DNA of 64,000 nucleotides. Source: Dirofilaria immitis (Eukaryota > Nematoda > Chromadorea > Rhabditida > Onchocercidae). Each line of letters opens with the position of its first letter. Position 1 is the stretch's first letter. The DNA is taken from the NCBI GenBank assembly GCA_024305405.1, contig JAKNDB010000109.1, forward strand, positions 2,790,001 through 2,854,000. The letters are read 5' to 3'. The translations under genes were made by a program, and so were the position numbers. Below the pieces are notes generated by a model, which ran no database searches, was not told the DNA's origin, and saw only the letters and a list, made by a program, of their open reading frames with translations. Below are positions 62,901-64,000 of this stretch, piece after piece.

Positions 62901-64000
62901 TGAGACAAACATAGTCATTAATTTATTTAATATCGCTGTATTTCTGGTGACGGAGATGTATTTTTATATGAGATTCGTTTTTAGAAATAAAATTTGAAGT
63001 ATTGAATATGATGATTTATTTATTTTTCATTCGCTTTTTAAATGTAAAAACCAAAATTAATGGGCTTGAAAAAGCCATCGATAGTGGTTCTCATTATGGG
63101 ATAATGATGAGAAAAATCACTTTATTCCCGTTTGGTTATGAACCGCAATCATAAATTTTATGCAAAATGAACAAAGAAAATGTCGGGTGTATTCTCGAAG
63201 TCATCTTATTTTCCAAAAATTTTTGGTAACTTTTACCATTACTTTTAAATTCCGATTGAAGATGTTGTATAAATACTGGAGTTCACAGTTCCTAACTAGT
63301 AACTGGTTGTTTATTGCTTAAAGAAAAAAGAAAGAAGTGTCGTCGGCTTAATTCAGAGTTGAAGGATTATTTTCCCAATCCGAAGACGCTTCAATTTTTT
63401 AGCATGTCGCTAATTCCTGAATCGTAAAACGATTGAACACCATGATTTCGCTGTGGTTTGTGTTGCTAAACATGGTATTATCGGTAAAAGGTGCAGTGGT
63501 AAAATGTTTTCAAATTTTCATCCTTGCTAAAGGAAATAATTTCTCCAGAATAATATTTGATTTTGTTTTATATTATTTTATATTTATAAATTATATTCTT
63601 TCAACTCTTGTATTTCCTGTATAATTGTAAATTAGAATTGATTTAGCTTGCATTGAAAATCGTCAACAAGGTTTACTTACAAAACATATGCCAATGAACG
63701 AGAAATAAAAAGCATCATCCTCATGTTGTAAAACTTTACAAGGGTAGTTTTTATGATAAATTCATCTTAAGCAATTCTTTTCACTGCAATTCAGATTCAT
63801 TATAAGAGCTAATAAAAGGTGTTAGAAATGGTTTTTGTATTTAAAAATTTCTGTCTATAATTCTGTAAAACGATCCATGCATGAATATACATTATTTATT
63901 TGTCATAGATATTTCAGGTCACATTAATCAATTTTTATACGTTGTTATCAAATATGCAAGCAACGGAGATATTTTCGGTATATTCCTTACTGAAAACTTA
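59990..64000. other. AT-rich region with no gene recognised
   Basis: Only short Phe/Ile/Lys-rich ORFs are present (60396-60617 and 63433-63624 on +). No splice-compatible exon series or repeat family was identified. Confidence 0.5.

Noticed and set aside
1..64000. CRISPR arrays, bacterial operons, intact transposase or retroelement genes, rRNA genes
   Set aside because: None was seen. The intron-rich gene structure is eukaryotic, and the repeats are simple microsatellites and small hairpins.

Overview
The window looks like nuclear DNA from a nematode, most likely a filarial or other spirurid (clade III) worm. It is strongly AT-rich. Its genes are split into short exons with GT..AG introns whose acceptors usually read TTTTCAG, TTTCAG or TTTTAG. 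Several products match known families with nematode-type architecture. All exon limits were worked out by eye from splice dinucleotides, codon phase and remembered family motifs. No search or alignment program was run, and species is not assigned.

Layout: (1) 4.0-7.9 kb, + strand: a CCR4/CNOT6 deadenylase in 12 visible exons, with an apparent one-base reading-frame break in the catalytic domain. (2) 11.2-17.1 kb, - strand: a gene I read as the heterochronic regulator lin-14. Its 3' region carries a cluster of lin-4-type seed complements and a perfect 9-base match to the 5' end of let-7. This is the most interesting part of the window. (3) 17.1-32.4 kb: a long gene-poor stretch with TA, GA and GT microsatellites, a 36-bp perfect palindrome and several hairpins. 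It probably contains lin-14 5' exons or promoters that I could not place. (4) 32.8-34.2 kb, + strand: a TMEM237 (JBTS-14) ciliary transition-zone membrane protein. (5) 34.2-42.7 kb: gene-poor. (6) 42.7-45.4 kb, + strand: an FMRFamide-receptor-like neuropeptide GPCR with DCF in place of the E/DRY triplet and a probable frame slip at an A7 run in its tail. (7) 47.3-50.8 kb, - strand: a short PI3-kinase adaptor (AAP-1 type: SH2, coiled coil, SH2, no SH3 or BH domain). (8) 50.9-64.0 kb: mostly AT-rich intergenic DNA, with one small three-exon candidate gene at 58.5-59.35 kb and weak ORFs at 59.35-60.0 kb.

The genes do not form an operon. Three bear on developmental control in nematodes: LIN-14 (larval timing), CCR4 (mRNA deadenylation, the usual outcome of miRNA targeting) and AAP-1 (insulin/DAF-2 to PI3K signalling, which controls dauer arrest in C. 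elegans). Their proximity is an observation, not evidence of a joint locus function. Two single-base frame breaks in otherwise conserved genes suggest draft-quality sequence, so neither should be taken as a real lesion without read support.
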